DNA from: Actinospineispora eucalypti
GTDB taxonomy: Bacteria; Actinomycetota; Actinomycetes; Mycobacteriales; Pseudonocardiaceae
Length of the DNA stretch: 64,000 nt
Assembly: GCA_014208095.1 (NCBI GenBank)
Contig: JACHMT010000002.1
Span: 1,426,001-1,490,000, forward strand
Direction of reading: 5' to 3'
The notes under the pieces were generated by a model that was not told where the DNA came from, did not search any database, and worked only from the letters and a program-made list of their open reading frames with translations. Positions 33,921 to 42,503 of this stretch are shown piece after piece; the first letter of the stretch is position 1, and every line of letters starts with the position of its first letter. Both the position numbers and the translations under genes were made by a program.

Positions 33921-35006
33921 ATGACGGTCCCCGAGCTTGATCCGACCTGGGGCGGCCCGGCCCGGCGGATCGACCTCGCCGCCCTCGCCGACGGTGCCGC
34001 CGACGAGCCGCTGCTGGACGAACACGGCCGGATCAGCGAGCCACTGCTCATAGTCGACCTGGACGCTCCGGGTCCGGCCGGGCCGGCCGCATCGGCGGTG
34101 GCCCGGGCCGACCGGATCCTGGTCGGTGTGGCCAGCCGGAGCGCGCCGGGCGGCGACCTGCGTGCGGTGCTGGAGGCACTGGACGTAACCCTCGTGCCGG
34201 CGGCCGCCGAGGCCGGCCCGCCGACCGTCGACACCGCCGACCCGTGGTTGGCGGCCGAGGAGCTGCACGCCGCCGCGAACGTTCACCCGCAGGCCGCCAC
34301 CGTGTTGGCCGGGCTGCTGCGCCGGACCGGCACGCTCCCGGTGGATGCGGCGTTGGACGCGGAGTCCTTCGCCTACTCCACGCTGCTGGGCGGCTCGGAG
34401 TTCCGGACCTGGCTCGATGCCCGGCGACCGCGTCCGGCGCCGCCGCCCGCGCCGGCCGCGCCGGTACTGGTGGACCGGACCTTCGACGAGCTGCGGATCA
34501 CCCTCAACCGGCCGGAACGCCGCAACGCCTACGGGCGCGAGGTCCGGGACGCGCTGGTCGCCGCGCTGGACGTGGCACTGTTCGACGAGACCGTGCACGT
34601 GGTACTGGACGGAGCCGGGCCGTCATTCTGCGCCGGCGGTGACCTGGACGAGTTCGGCACCACCCCGGACCCGGCCACCGCCCACTTCGTACGTACCTCG
34701 GGCGGCGCCGGCCGGACACTGCACCGCCTCGCCGGCCGCGCCGAGGCGCGGGTGCACGGCGCGTGCGTCGGCGCGGGGATCGAGCTGCCCGCGTTCACCG
34801 GGCGCGTGGTGGCCGACCCGGACGCGACGTTCCGCCTCCCCGAGGTCGGGATGGGCCTGATCCCCGGCGCGGGCGGCACGGTCAGCATCCCGCGCCGGAT
34901 CGGGCGCTGGCGCACCCTGCACCTCGCGCTCGGCGGCGCCAGCATCCCGGCGGCCCGTGCGCTTTCCTGGGGGCTGGTCGACACCGTCCGGCGCCACGAG
35001 GGCTGA
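33921..35006 (+). CDS. Enoyl-CoA hydratase/isomerase family protein with apparently permuted C-terminal helices
   Basis: 361 residues. The crotonase core runs from about 183 (LRITLNRPERRNAYGREVRDALVAAL) through the oxyanion strip SFCAGGDLDEF. Glu288 (GAGIEL) and Glu308 (LPEVGMGLIPGAGGT) match the two catalytic glutamates of enoyl-CoA hydratase. The protein stops right after GLVDTVRRHEG, so the usual ~55-residue C-terminal helical part is missing there. A segment with its look (NVHPQAATVLAGLLRR ... ALDAESFAYSTLLGGSEF ... LDARRP) is found at about 120-170, before the core. Divergent from the CoA transferase, with start codons only about 25 bases apart. Confidence 0.84.
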   Translation: MTVPELDPTWGGPARRIDLAALADGAADEPLLDEHGRISEPLLIVDLDAPGPAGPAASAVARADRILVGVASRSAPGGDLRAVLEALDVTLVPAAAEAGPPTVDTADPWLAAEELHAAANVHPQAATVLAGLLRRTGTLPVDAALDAESFAYSTLLGGSEFRTWLDARRPRPAPPPAPAAPVLVDRTFDELRITLNRPERRNAYGREVRDALVAALDVALFDETVHVVLDGAGPSFCAGGDLDEFGTTPDPATAHFVRTSGGAGRTLHRLAGRAEARVHGACVGAGIELPAFTGRVVADPDATFRLPEVGMGLIPGAGGTVSIPRRIGRWRTLHLALGGASIPAARALSWGLVDTVRRHEG

Positions 35007-35014
35007 CGCCCCGG

Positions 35015-36520
35015 TCAGGGCGAGGTGGCGAACAGTGCCCTGACCGCCGGCCGGTTGACCTTCATCGACGGGGTCCTCGGCAGCTCGTCGACGATCCTGA
35101 TCTCGGTCGGCAGGTGGTAGCGGGCCAGGCGTGCGGCCAGCCATTGCCGCAGCTCGGCGGCGGCCGGGTGGGCGAAGCCGGGCCGGATCGTGACGGCGGC
35201 GACGGGCACCTCGCCGAGGCGGTCATCGGGAATCCCGACCGCCGACGCGTCCCGCACCGCCGGGTGGCGGCGCAGCACTTCCTCCAGCACGCTCGGCACG
35301 ATCTTGAACCCGCCCCGGTTGATCGCGTCGTCGGCCCGGCCGTGGATGTAGAGGAACCCGTCGCCGTCCAGGCTGGCCAGGTCGGTGGTGCGCACCCAGC
35401 CGTCGCCGGGCAGCTGGGCGCCCTTCGCCTCGAGCACCCCCACGATGCCCGGCGGCACCGGCTCGTCCGTCACGCGGTCCATGATGCGCAGCTGGATGCC
35501 GGGGAACGGCCGGCCGACGCTGCCGCGCTTGGCGGTCCACCACTCGCGGTGCAGCGAGAGGCTCCAGCCGGCGATCGCACCGGCGAACTCCGTCGCGCCG
35601 TACACCGACAGCACCGGGACCCCGAAGCGCGCGGTGAACCGGTCGGCGTCCTCGGGGGCCAGTGGAGCCGTACCGGAGGACACCTGCTCGACGCCGTCGA
35701 AGATCCGGGCCGGCAGGTCGGACTGCAGCACCATCCGCAGCGCCGCCGGCGCCAGCCGGACCCGCCGTGGCCTGGTCCGGCGCACCAGGTCTGCCCATTT
35801 CCGGACGTCGAACTGTTCCATCAGCGCGGTCGGCAGGCCGGCCGCGACGTGCGCGATGGCGAAGTACAGCCCGCTGATGTGCACCAGGGAGGTCCACAGG
35901 ATCGACGGGCGGGTGCGCAGCCGCACCTCCTCGTCCGCCCCGGGCGTGCCCGTCGCCTCGAACGCGGCGGCGAGCTGGCGGTAGGTCAGCTCCACCCGCT
36001 TCGGCTTCCCGGTGGTCCCGCTGGTCTGCATCAGCACCGCCACGTCACCGCGTACGGCGGCCCTCGGCGCGACCGTCCAGTCGGCCGGGCGCGACCGCAG
36101 GGGCCGCTCGTCCTCGGCCGTTTCGATCGGCAGGGTCGCCGCCCCGGCCGCCGCCGCCGCGAACCCCGGCCGGGCCCAGTCCTCGGCGCAGGCAACCAGC
36201 GCCTGGGGCGCCAGCGTCGCGATGTCCTCGGCCAGGGCGACGTCGCCGTGGAAGGGGCTCAGGGTCACCACCTGGCGCCCGGTGGCGATGACCGCGACCA
36301 GCGCGGCCAGCTGCCCGGGCCGGTTGCGCAGCACGATGCCGATGCGGTGCGCGTCGGGTTCGCCGGCCTCGGCGAGCAACCGGTCGAGGTCCTCGACCGC
36401 GCGCCGCAGGAAGGCCCAGGGGTAGTGGCGGGCCTCGAAGGTCAACGCCGTCGCATCCGGCGCGGTGGCGATCACCCGGCGCAGCCGGGCCGGGAGCGGG
36501 CGGTCGTCAGGATTGGGCAC
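35015..36520 (-). CDS. AMP-dependent acyl-CoA synthetase (FadD-like)
   Basis: 501 residues, ANL superfamily. P-loop-like MQTSGTTGKPKRVELTYRQL, the motif VYGATEF (A5), GDGWVRTTDLASLDGDGFLYIHGR (A7/A8) and the C-terminal catalytic lysine region PRTPSMKVNRPA are present. Activates a carboxylic acid to its CoA thioester via an acyl-AMP. Converges with the permuted crotonase (8-base gap) and is divergent from the next crotonase operon. Confidence 0.9.
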   Translation of the reverse strand: MPNPDDRPLPARLRRVIATAPDATALTFEARHYPWAFLRRAVEDLDRLLAEAGEPDAHRIGIVLRNRPGQLAALVAVIATGRQVVTLSPFHGDVALAEDIATLAPQALVACAEDWARPGFAAAAAGAATLPIETAEDERPLRSRPADWTVAPRAAVRGDVAVLMQTSGTTGKPKRVELTYRQLAAAFEATGTPGADEEVRLRTRPSILWTSLVHISGLYFAIAHVAAGLPTALMEQFDVRKWADLVRRTRPRRVRLAPAALRMVLQSDLPARIFDGVEQVSSGTAPLAPEDADRFTARFGVPVLSVYGATEFAGAIAGWSLSLHREWWTAKRGSVGRPFPGIQLRIMDRVTDEPVPPGIVGVLEAKGAQLPGDGWVRTTDLASLDGDGFLYIHGRADDAINRGGFKIVPSVLEEVLRRHPAVRDASAVGIPDDRLGEVPVAAVTIRPGFAHPAAAELRQWLAARLARYHLPTEIRIVDELPRTPSMKVNRPAVRALFATSP

Positions 36521-36595
36521 TAGCGGCGCCTTTCGTTCGGGCCAGCCACCAAAAAAGGGTCCTCTAATCTAACCTCCATGTTGCAGCACCCGGCA

Positions 36596-36630
36596 ATATC
36601 TGGTCGGATATCGAATTACTAGTACCTTAC
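36596..36630. promoter_or_regulatory. Divergent promoter region with CTAGTAC-like and ATATC/GATAT motifs
   Basis: Within the 130-bp gap between the divergent acyl-CoA synthetase and crotonase genes, ATATC at 36596-36600 is mirrored by GATAT at 36607-36611. TTACTAGTACCTTAC lies at 36616-36630 and shares ACTAGTAC with the palindrome at 2328. Possible operators; the link to the quinate TetR regulator is weak. Confidence 0.38.
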
Positions 36631-36650
36631 TTCCCAGACGGAGCCGCCGG

Positions 36651-37424
36651 ATGGAGCCGAAGACCGTGCTGTTCGGAGTGGCGGACCACGTCGCGACGAT
36701 CACGCTGAACCGCCCGGAAGCCATGAACAGCTTCAACCAGGACATGCTGGAGGACTTCGACCTCATCTGGCGGGTGGTCAAGACCGTGGACGACATCCAC
36801 GCCGTCGTGCTGCGCGGAGCGGGTGACCGCGCGTTCTGCACCGGCGTGGACGTCAAGGAGGGCATCGACCGGCAGAGCAACCCCTGGAGCCAGACCGACC
36901 CCGGCGAGTACCTGTCACCGAAGCTCAACCGGGTGTGGAAACCGCTGATCTGCGCGGTGCACGGGATGGCCGCCGGCGGCGCGTTCTACTGGCTGAACGA
37001 GGCCGACATCGTGATCTGCTCCGAGGACGCCACGTTCTTCGACCCACACGTCAGCTACGGCCTCACCGCCGCCCTGGAACCGATCGGGCTCACCCGGCGC
37101 ATCCCGCTCGGTGAGACCCTGCGCATCGCGCTGCTCGGCCTGGACGAGCGCCTCTCCGCCGCGCGCGCCCTGCAGATCGGCCTGGTCACCGAGGTGCTCC
37201 CGCCCGAGCAGCTGTGGCCCCGGGCCGACGAGCTCGCCCGGATCATCGCCGCCAAGCCGCCGGCCGCCATCCAGGGCACCGTCCGGGCGATCTGGGAGTC
37301 GCTGGACCAGACGCGCACCCACGCGCTGCGCACCGGCCTGTCCTACACCCAGCTCGGCAACCCGGTCGGGAAGGCCCAGGTGGACCGGTCCGCGGTGTCC
37401 CGGCGGGAGTGGACGCTCCGATGA
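36651..37424 (+). CDS. Crotonase-fold protein lacking both hydratase glutamates
   Basis: 257 residues, canonical crotonase order. CoA/oxyanion segments AFCTGVDVKEGI and HGMAAGGAFYWL are present. At the positions where enoyl-CoA hydratase carries its two catalytic glutamates this protein has AFYW and DPHVSYGL, so simple hydration is unlikely. Isomerase, hydrolase or C-C lyase activity are alternatives. First gene of a three-gene operon; its stop overlaps the next start (ATGA). Confidence 0.85.
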   Translation: MEPKTVLFGVADHVATITLNRPEAMNSFNQDMLEDFDLIWRVVKTVDDIHAVVLRGAGDRAFCTGVDVKEGIDRQSNPWSQTDPGEYLSPKLNRVWKPLICAVHGMAAGGAFYWLNEADIVICSEDATFFDPHVSYGLTAALEPIGLTRRIPLGETLRIALLGLDERLSAARALQIGLVTEVLPPEQLWPRADELARIIAAKPPAAIQGTVRAIWESLDQTRTHALRTGLSYTQLGNPVGKAQVDRSAVSRREWTLR

Positions 37425-38413
37425 TCCGTTTCGGCATGCCGTGGCCCGGCACCGACGTCGCCCGCGAGGCCGAGCAGGCCGGCGTCGGCGCGTTCTGCAC
37501 CGGCGACTTCGTCGACCACGACGCGTACGTGACGCTGGCCGAGATGGCCGCCGGCACCGAACGGGCGCTGATCGGGCCGGCGATCACCTACGCGTTCTCC
37601 CGCACCCCGTACGCGCACGCCACCGCGATGCGCCAGCTGCACGCGAAGGCGCCCGGCCGGTTGTTCCTCGGGCTGGGCACGGCCGCCTTCCGCATCAACC
37701 GGGACTGGTTGGGCGTCCCCGCCGATCACCCGGTGGACCGGGCCGCCGAGACCGTCGAGGCCGTCCGCGCCTGGCTGCGGGCGGAGAACGGCGACAAGAT
37801 CCGCTACTCCGGTCGGTTCCACTCGGTCGACGCCGACGTCCGTGCCCCGGTGCTCGGCCGCCTGGACATCCCGGTGCTGCTCGCCGCCTTCAACCGGCGC
37901 ATGGCGGCGGCCGCGGGCCGGGTCGCGGACGGGGTGATCGGGCACGGCCTCTTCACCAGCTCCTGGTGGCGGGAGGTGGTCCGGCCGGCGGCACGACAGG
38001 GAGCGGCCGGCGACGCACGGACCGAGCAGGGCTGGATCATCACCGCGATCGACGACACCGCCCCGGAGCGCGCCGTCGCCGACGCCCGGCGCATGATCGC
38101 GTTCTACCTCACGGTGAAGACCTACGACCCGTTCGTGGCCCACCACGGCTGGGAAGCGCCCGTGGCGCGGCTGCGCGCGGCGTTCCGGAGCGGCGACACC
38201 GACGGCATGGCCGCCGCCGTGACCGACCAGATGCTCACCGAGATCGCCATCTGCGGGACCACGGCCGACGCGAAGGACCTGCTCGCCCGGCGCACGGACG
38301 GCCTCCCGCGCGACGTCGGCTACTTCGCCCCGCCGAGCTTCCTGGTGGGCCGCAAGCGTCGCGCCGCCTACGCCCGGTCCAGCCTGGCCCTCCTCGGCGC
38401 GGTGCCGGCATGA
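37421..38413 (+). CDS. LLM-class flavin/F420-dependent oxidoreductase
   Basis: About 330 residues. Luciferase-like TIM-barrel markers include the N-terminal strand MIRFGMPWPG, the strand LIGPAITYAFSRTPYAHATAMRQLHAKAPGRLFLGLGTA and helix RAAETVEAVRAWL. In this family the cofactor is FMN or F420. Coupled to both neighbours by ATGA overlaps. A Baeyer-Villiger-type or alkane/aldehyde-forming monooxygenase would fit upstream of the aldehyde dehydrogenase, but this is inference. Confidence 0.85.
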   Translation: MIRFGMPWPGTDVAREAEQAGVGAFCTGDFVDHDAYVTLAEMAAGTERALIGPAITYAFSRTPYAHATAMRQLHAKAPGRLFLGLGTAAFRINRDWLGVPADHPVDRAAETVEAVRAWLRAENGDKIRYSGRFHSVDADVRAPVLGRLDIPVLLAAFNRRMAAAAGRVADGVIGHGLFTSSWWREVVRPAARQGAAGDARTEQGWIITAIDDTAPERAVADARRMIAFYLTVKTYDPFVAHHGWEAPVARLRAAFRSGDTDGMAAAVTDQMLTEIAICGTTADAKDLLARRTDGLPRDVGYFAPPSFLVGRKRRAAYARSSLALLGAVPA

Positions 38414-39888
38414 CGACCCCGTACTCGTTCTCCTCGCGGCTCTACATCGGCGGACGCCGGGTCGACGGGACTTCGGACGCCCGGCTGGTGGTGCGAAACC
38501 CGGCGACGGAGGAGCCCATCGCGGAAGTTCCGGAAGCCTCCGTCGAGGACGTGCGGGCCGCGGTCCAAGCCGCGCGGACGGCCTTCGACGAGGGTCCCTG
38601 GCCTCGGCGCAAGCCCGTGGAGCGAGCGGCGGCGCTGCTGCGGATGGCCGAGGAGATGGAGCACAGGCTGCCCGAGCTGGTCGCGGTGAACATGGCCGAG
38701 GCGGGGTCGGTCCGCTGGTTGGCCGAGAGCATCCAGACCCGGATCCCGGTGGCCCACCTGCGCGACATGGCCGAACGGGTGATGCCGGCCTTCGCCTGGG
38801 AGCGCCCGATGGAACCGACGATCGCGCCGGGTGCAGGGATCGCCCAGGGGCAGCTGCGCCACGAACCGTTCGGGGTGTGCTCGCTGATCGCGGCCTACAA
38901 CTTCCCGTTCTTCCTGAGCATGATGAAGCTGATCCCGGCGCTCGCGGCCGGCTGCACCGCCGTGCTCAAGCCGGCACCGGCGACGCCCCTGGAGTCCCTG
39001 CTGATCGGCGACTTCGCCGACGCCGCCGGCCTGCCGCCCGGCGTGCTCAACATCGTCACCGGCGGAACCGAGGCCGGCCGGGAGCTGACCACCAACCCGA
39101 TGGTGGACCTGGTCAGCTTCACCGGATCCGACGCCGTCGGGCGGATGGTCTACGCCCAGGCCGCCGCGTCGGTGAAGAAGGTCGTGCTCGAGCTCGGCGG
39201 CAAGTCCGCGAGCATCGTCCGGGCGGACGCCGACTTCGCCGGGGCCGCGCGGTCCGCGATCGCGGGCATCACCACCCATGCCGGCCAGGGCTGCTCGCTG
39301 CTGACCCGCACCATCGTGCACGAGTCCGTCCACGACGAGCTGGTCGAGCGGATCCTCGCCGGCCTGGCCGGGGTGACCGTGGGCGACCCCGCCGACGGCT
39401 CCACCACGATGGGTCCGCTGATCAGCGAGGCGCAGCGGGAGAAGGTGGAAAACCTGATCCGCACCGGCGAGCGGGAAGGGGCGTCGATCGCCGCCGGCGG
39501 CGGGCGCCCGGCCGGCCTGGCCAAGGGGTACTTCCTGGAGCCGACGCTGTTCACCGGCGTCGACAACTCGATGACGATCGCCCGGACGGAGTTCTTCGGC
39601 CCGGTCGGCGTGGTCATCCCGTTCCGCACCGACGACGAGGCGGTCCGGATCGCCAACGACAGCCCCTACGGCCTCGCCGGCGCCGTGTGGAGTGCCGACA
39701 CGGCGACCGCCTACGAGATCGCCGGCCGGATCCGTGCCGGCGGCGTCTCGATCAACGGCGGTGGCGCCGGCGTGAACCCGAGGGCGGCGTTCGGCGGTTA
39801 CAAGCAGAGCGGGCTCGGCCGGGAATGGGGCGAGTTCGGGCTCGCCGAGTACCTGCAGACCAAAAGCATCAGCTGGACCGCCCGTTAG
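38410..39888 (+). CDS. NAD(P)-dependent aldehyde dehydrogenase
   Basis: 492 residues. The catalytic cysteine is in HAGQGCSLLTR, the general-base glutamate in VVLELGGKSA, the substrate/cofactor loop in AYNFPFFLSMMKLIPAL and the C-terminal EFFGPVGVVIPF. Full length for the class. Last gene of the crotonase-LLM-ALDH operon. Converts an aldehyde to acid or acyl-CoA. Confidence 0.93.
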   Translation: MTTPYSFSSRLYIGGRRVDGTSDARLVVRNPATEEPIAEVPEASVEDVRAAVQAARTAFDEGPWPRRKPVERAAALLRMAEEMEHRLPELVAVNMAEAGSVRWLAESIQTRIPVAHLRDMAERVMPAFAWERPMEPTIAPGAGIAQGQLRHEPFGVCSLIAAYNFPFFLSMMKLIPALAAGCTAVLKPAPATPLESLLIGDFADAAGLPPGVLNIVTGGTEAGRELTTNPMVDLVSFTGSDAVGRMVYAQAAASVKKVVLELGGKSASIVRADADFAGAARSAIAGITTHAGQGCSLLTRTIVHESVHDELVERILAGLAGVTVGDPADGSTTMGPLISEAQREKVENLIRTGEREGASIAAGGGRPAGLAKGYFLEPTLFTGVDNSMTIARTEFFGPVGVVIPFRTDDEAVRIANDSPYGLAGAVWSADTATAYEIAGRIRAGGVSINGGGAGVNPRAAFGGYKQSGLGREWGEFGLAEYLQTKSISWTAR

Positions 39889-40257
39889 GTGGTTTGATTC
39901 GGCGCCGCGCCCCGGCGCCGGGCCACAGCCAGGAAACCCGCTCCGAAAGCCTGTACCCCGGGTCCTGACTTGCGTTGCAAGCCGGTGGCGGACTCCGTCA
40001 CCCAGTGTTGCCAAACGCCGAGTCCGCGCCGACGATTCCACGGCGGGTCCTCATCGAGTGCGACACCATGCTGGTTCGATCGGGAAAAAGCCAGACTGGT
40101 GTCGACTTCGATGAACGGGACGAACCGAACCCGACCAACACCGATCACGCTGCGTAACGAGGCTGGCGGTCGGGCGCGTGAACCGCGGCAGGGCGGCCAC
40201 CAAGCCACCGTCCGGTTGGATGCTGATCTTGAGTGTGCACACCCCCGCTGACTCGGC
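39889..40257. other. 369-bp intergenic region holding hairpin repeat copy B
   Basis: Lies between the convergent aldehyde dehydrogenase and DUF1269-like genes. Apart from the 166-nt repeat (39985-40150), the flanks 39889-39984 and 40151-40257 show no supported gene. A clear terminator with a T-run is not seen either. Confidence 0.6.
39985..40150 (-). repeat. 166-nt imperfect-hairpin repeat, copy B
   Basis: Inverted copy of 2936-3101, aligning without gaps. Core hairpin arms on the plus strand are CGACACCATGCTGG (40061-40074) and CCAGACTGGTGTCG (40091-40104) with a 16-nt loop, and pairing extends outward through CTCATCGA/TCGATGAA. Where the two copies differ, the arms still pair (12 of 14 in each), so the structure is kept better than the sequence. 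No terminal duplications or transposase seen. Confidence 0.7.
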
Positions 40258-40722
40258 TCAGTCGGCGGGGGCCTTCACCAGGATTGCCGCCATCAGCTCC
40301 TCGTCGCCGTGGGACAGCGTGCTCCAGACCACGCCGCCCACGTGTTCCCGCACCGCCTCGACCAGCAGCAGCGGGGTCGGGTCGCCGAGGGTGACGACCA
40401 CCGCCGCCTCCCCCGGGCCGAGCCACCGCGCGACCAGCCGGATGATCTCGTCACAGACGCGCGCGGGTAGGGGGTTGTCCTGGGGCTGGGCCTGCACCAG
40501 GCCCGGGTGCCCGCCGTACGGGATCGCCACCGACATCATCAGCCACCAGGCCCAGCGATTTCGCGGCCGGCGGCCGTGCCGGACGGAGTACTGGCCCCGC
40601 CGGTTCGCCCACACGACGGCCACGGCCCGGGGCGAGAGCAGCTGAGGATCTTCCGTGAGGCACAGGGCCGCGTTCTCGGCCGCCTGCTGGGTCGGACAGC
40701 GCAGCGCGATGTGGCTGTCCAT
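40258..40722 (-). CDS. Small protein resembling the DUF1269 family
   Basis: About 154 residues from the ATG at 40722. The layout fits DUF1269: an N-terminal ferredoxin-like strand (LRCPTQQAAENAALCL), a short hydrophobic middle (WAWWLMMSVAIPYGG), then LVARWLGPGEAAVVVTLGDPTPLLLVEAVREHVGGVVWSTLSHGDEELMAAIL. The hydrophobic middle is shorter than usual. Function unknown. Ten bases downstream of the KstD-like gene on the same strand, so possibly co-transcribed. Confidence 0.65.
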   Translation of the reverse strand: MDSHIALRCPTQQAAENAALCLTEDPQLLSPRAVAVVWANRRGQYSVRHGRRPRNRWAWWLMMSVAIPYGGHPGLVQAQPQDNPLPARVCDEIIRLVARWLGPGEAAVVVTLGDPTPLLLVEAVREHVGGVVWSTLSHGDEELMAAILVKAPAD

Positions 40723-40732
40723 CCGGCACCTG

Positions 40733-42409
40733 CTAGGCGACCGGTGTGGCGCCGTGGCCACACGCGTGCTCGGCGGCGAGGAAGCCGAAGACCATGGTGT
40801 TGCCGATGCTCGCGCCGGCACCCGGGTAGGCGCGGCCCATGACGGTGGCGGTGATGTTGCCGGTGGCGTACAGGCCCGGCAGGGGTTGCCCGTCGGCCCC
40901 CAGCACACGGGCGTGCTCGTCCGTGACCAGCCCGCCACAGGTGCCGACGTCGCCCGGGAAGATCTGCAGGGCGTAGTACGGCGCCCGGTCCAGCGGCCCC
41001 AGGGCGGGGTTGGGCTTGTGGCCGGGATCGCCGAGATGGCGGTTGTACCGTGACTCCCCCCGCCCGTAGTACGGATCGATGCCCTTGGCGGCGTGCGCGT
41101 TGAACCGCTCCACCGTGGCGGCCAGACCGCCCGGGTCGATCCCGCACGCGCTCGCCAGATCCTCCACCGTGTCGGCCTTCTTGATCTCCCCGCTGTCCAG
41201 CCAGGCCGACGGCAGCCGGCCGATGCTGGTCCGAGAGTGGGCGTAGCGCCGCCGGTAGTTGTCGTCGAACACCAGCCAGCACGGGACCGCCCGGGTGTTC
41301 CGGTCCCGGGCGAACATCGCCTTGCCGACCTCCACGTAGGAGTTCGCCTCGTTGCAGAAGCGGTTCCCGGCCTCGTCCACGTAGATGGTGTGCGCCCGCT
41401 GGCGCGCGCTGTTCAGCGCGGACATGCCGAAGTAGGCCGACGGGACGGGCAGCCACCAGGCCTCGTCGAGCAGGTCGGTCCGGGCGCCGAGGGCCATGGC
41501 CAGAGCCAGCACCTCACCGGTGTCACCCGGGTTGGAGATCGACCACTCACCGGTGGCGTGCTGGTCCCCGCCGTGTCGCAGGCGCAGCTCCTTGTTGTGG
41601 GCGAAACCGCCGGCGGCCAGCAGCACGCCCTGGCCGGCCGCCACGGTCGTCGTGGTGCCGTCACGGTCGATCCATACCCCCGTCACCCGCCCGTCCTCGA
41701 CCACCAGGCCCTCGAGGGAGCTGTCCAGCCAGATCGGGACGTCGCGGGCCACCGCCAGCTCCACCAGCTGCCCGACCAGCGAGGAACCGTTGGTGAGCAG
41801 TGGCCGGCGACGCAGCTTGGCCAGCTGGGTGCGGATCCCCACCCGCATCGCCACGCCGAAGGCGCGCGCCGAGCGGTTGAAGTGCATGAGGTGCGGGAGC
41901 TCCTCGGTCATCGCGGCCAGCCCGACCGACTCCGCCAGTCCCGGTTGGAGCTTGTGCCGCCACTCGCCCAGCCGGCGCGCGTCGTACGGGACGCCTTCGA
42001 TCGAACGGCCCTCGGCGCTGCCGCCCTTGCGGTTGTCGTAGTAGTCCGGGTACCCGGCGCAGCGCCTGAAGCGCATGCCCCGTTCGCGCAGGAAGGAGAC
42101 CATCCTCGGCCCCCCGGTGAGATAGGCGTCGCGGCGTTCCCGGGACGACCCCGGCCCGGCCTCCCCCACGACCTCCTCGAAGTACGCCATCCCGTGGTCG
42201 TAGGCGTCGAGAACCCCGTCGACCTCCATCAGCGGGTTGTTCGGGATCCAGACCATTCCGCCGGACATCGCGGTGGAGCCGCCGATGAGCGGTTGCTTCT
42301 CGATCACCAGGGCCGAGCGGCCGGCGTCGGCCGCCCGCAGGGCGGCGACCAGTCCGCCGCCGCCACTGCCAATGCAGACGAAGTCGTAGGAGCAGTCCCA
42401 GTCGGACAT
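40733..42409 (-). CDS. FAD-binding dehydrogenase of the 3-ketosteroid Delta1-dehydrogenase/fumarate reductase family
   Basis: 558 residues. N-terminal FAD dinucleotide fold FVCIGSGGGGLVAALRAADAGRSALVIEK, then GGSTAMSGGMVWIPNN, as in KstD-type enzymes. The C-terminal motif GRAYPGAGASIG, with tyrosine at residue 528, matches the YPGxG catalytic strip of KstD proteins (Tyr and Gly that polarise the 3-keto group). Overall it fits a KstD-like flavoprotein; other members of the family act on non-steroid enones, so the substrate is not proven. Preceded by a hairpin and two TetR genes. Confidence 0.87.
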   Translation of the reverse strand: MSDWDCSYDFVCIGSGGGGLVAALRAADAGRSALVIEKQPLIGGSTAMSGGMVWIPNNPLMEVDGVLDAYDHGMAYFEEVVGEAGPGSSRERRDAYLTGGPRMVSFLRERGMRFRRCAGYPDYYDNRKGGSAEGRSIEGVPYDARRLGEWRHKLQPGLAESVGLAAMTEELPHLMHFNRSARAFGVAMRVGIRTQLAKLRRRPLLTNGSSLVGQLVELAVARDVPIWLDSSLEGLVVEDGRVTGVWIDRDGTTTTVAAGQGVLLAAGGFAHNKELRLRHGGDQHATGEWSISNPGDTGEVLALAMALGARTDLLDEAWWLPVPSAYFGMSALNSARQRAHTIYVDEAGNRFCNEANSYVEVGKAMFARDRNTRAVPCWLVFDDNYRRRYAHSRTSIGRLPSAWLDSGEIKKADTVEDLASACGIDPGGLAATVERFNAHAAKGIDPYYGRGESRYNRHLGDPGHKPNPALGPLDRAPYYALQIFPGDVGTCGGLVTDEHARVLGADGQPLPGLYATGNITATVMGRAYPGAGASIGNTMVFGFLAAEHACGHGATPVA

Positions 42410-42452
42410 GGTTGTCTCCGAACTCGGATGAGCGTTTCGGGCAGCGCAAACC

Positions 42453-42469
42453 CACCGGCCGAGCCGGTG
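42453..42469. promoter_or_regulatory. Short perfect hairpin upstream of the KstD-like gene
   Basis: CACCGGC, loop CGA, GCCGGTG: a 7-bp perfect stem 44 bases before the KstD-like start and 35 bases after the TetR stop (both minus strand). No T-run follows, so operator or transcript-end hairpin are both possible. Confidence 0.35.
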
Positions 42470-42503
42470 TTCGAAATCTGAGATGGGACCCGGCGACCGG
42501 GGC

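Noticed and set aside
2936..40150. Interval between the hairpin copies as a mobile composite element
   Set aside because: Copies are too diverged for recent joint mobility, there is no transposase, and the interval holds ordinary operons in the same style as the flanks.
42453..42469. Rho-independent terminator
   Set aside because: Perfect short stem but no T-run on either strand; kept only as a low-confidence hairpin.
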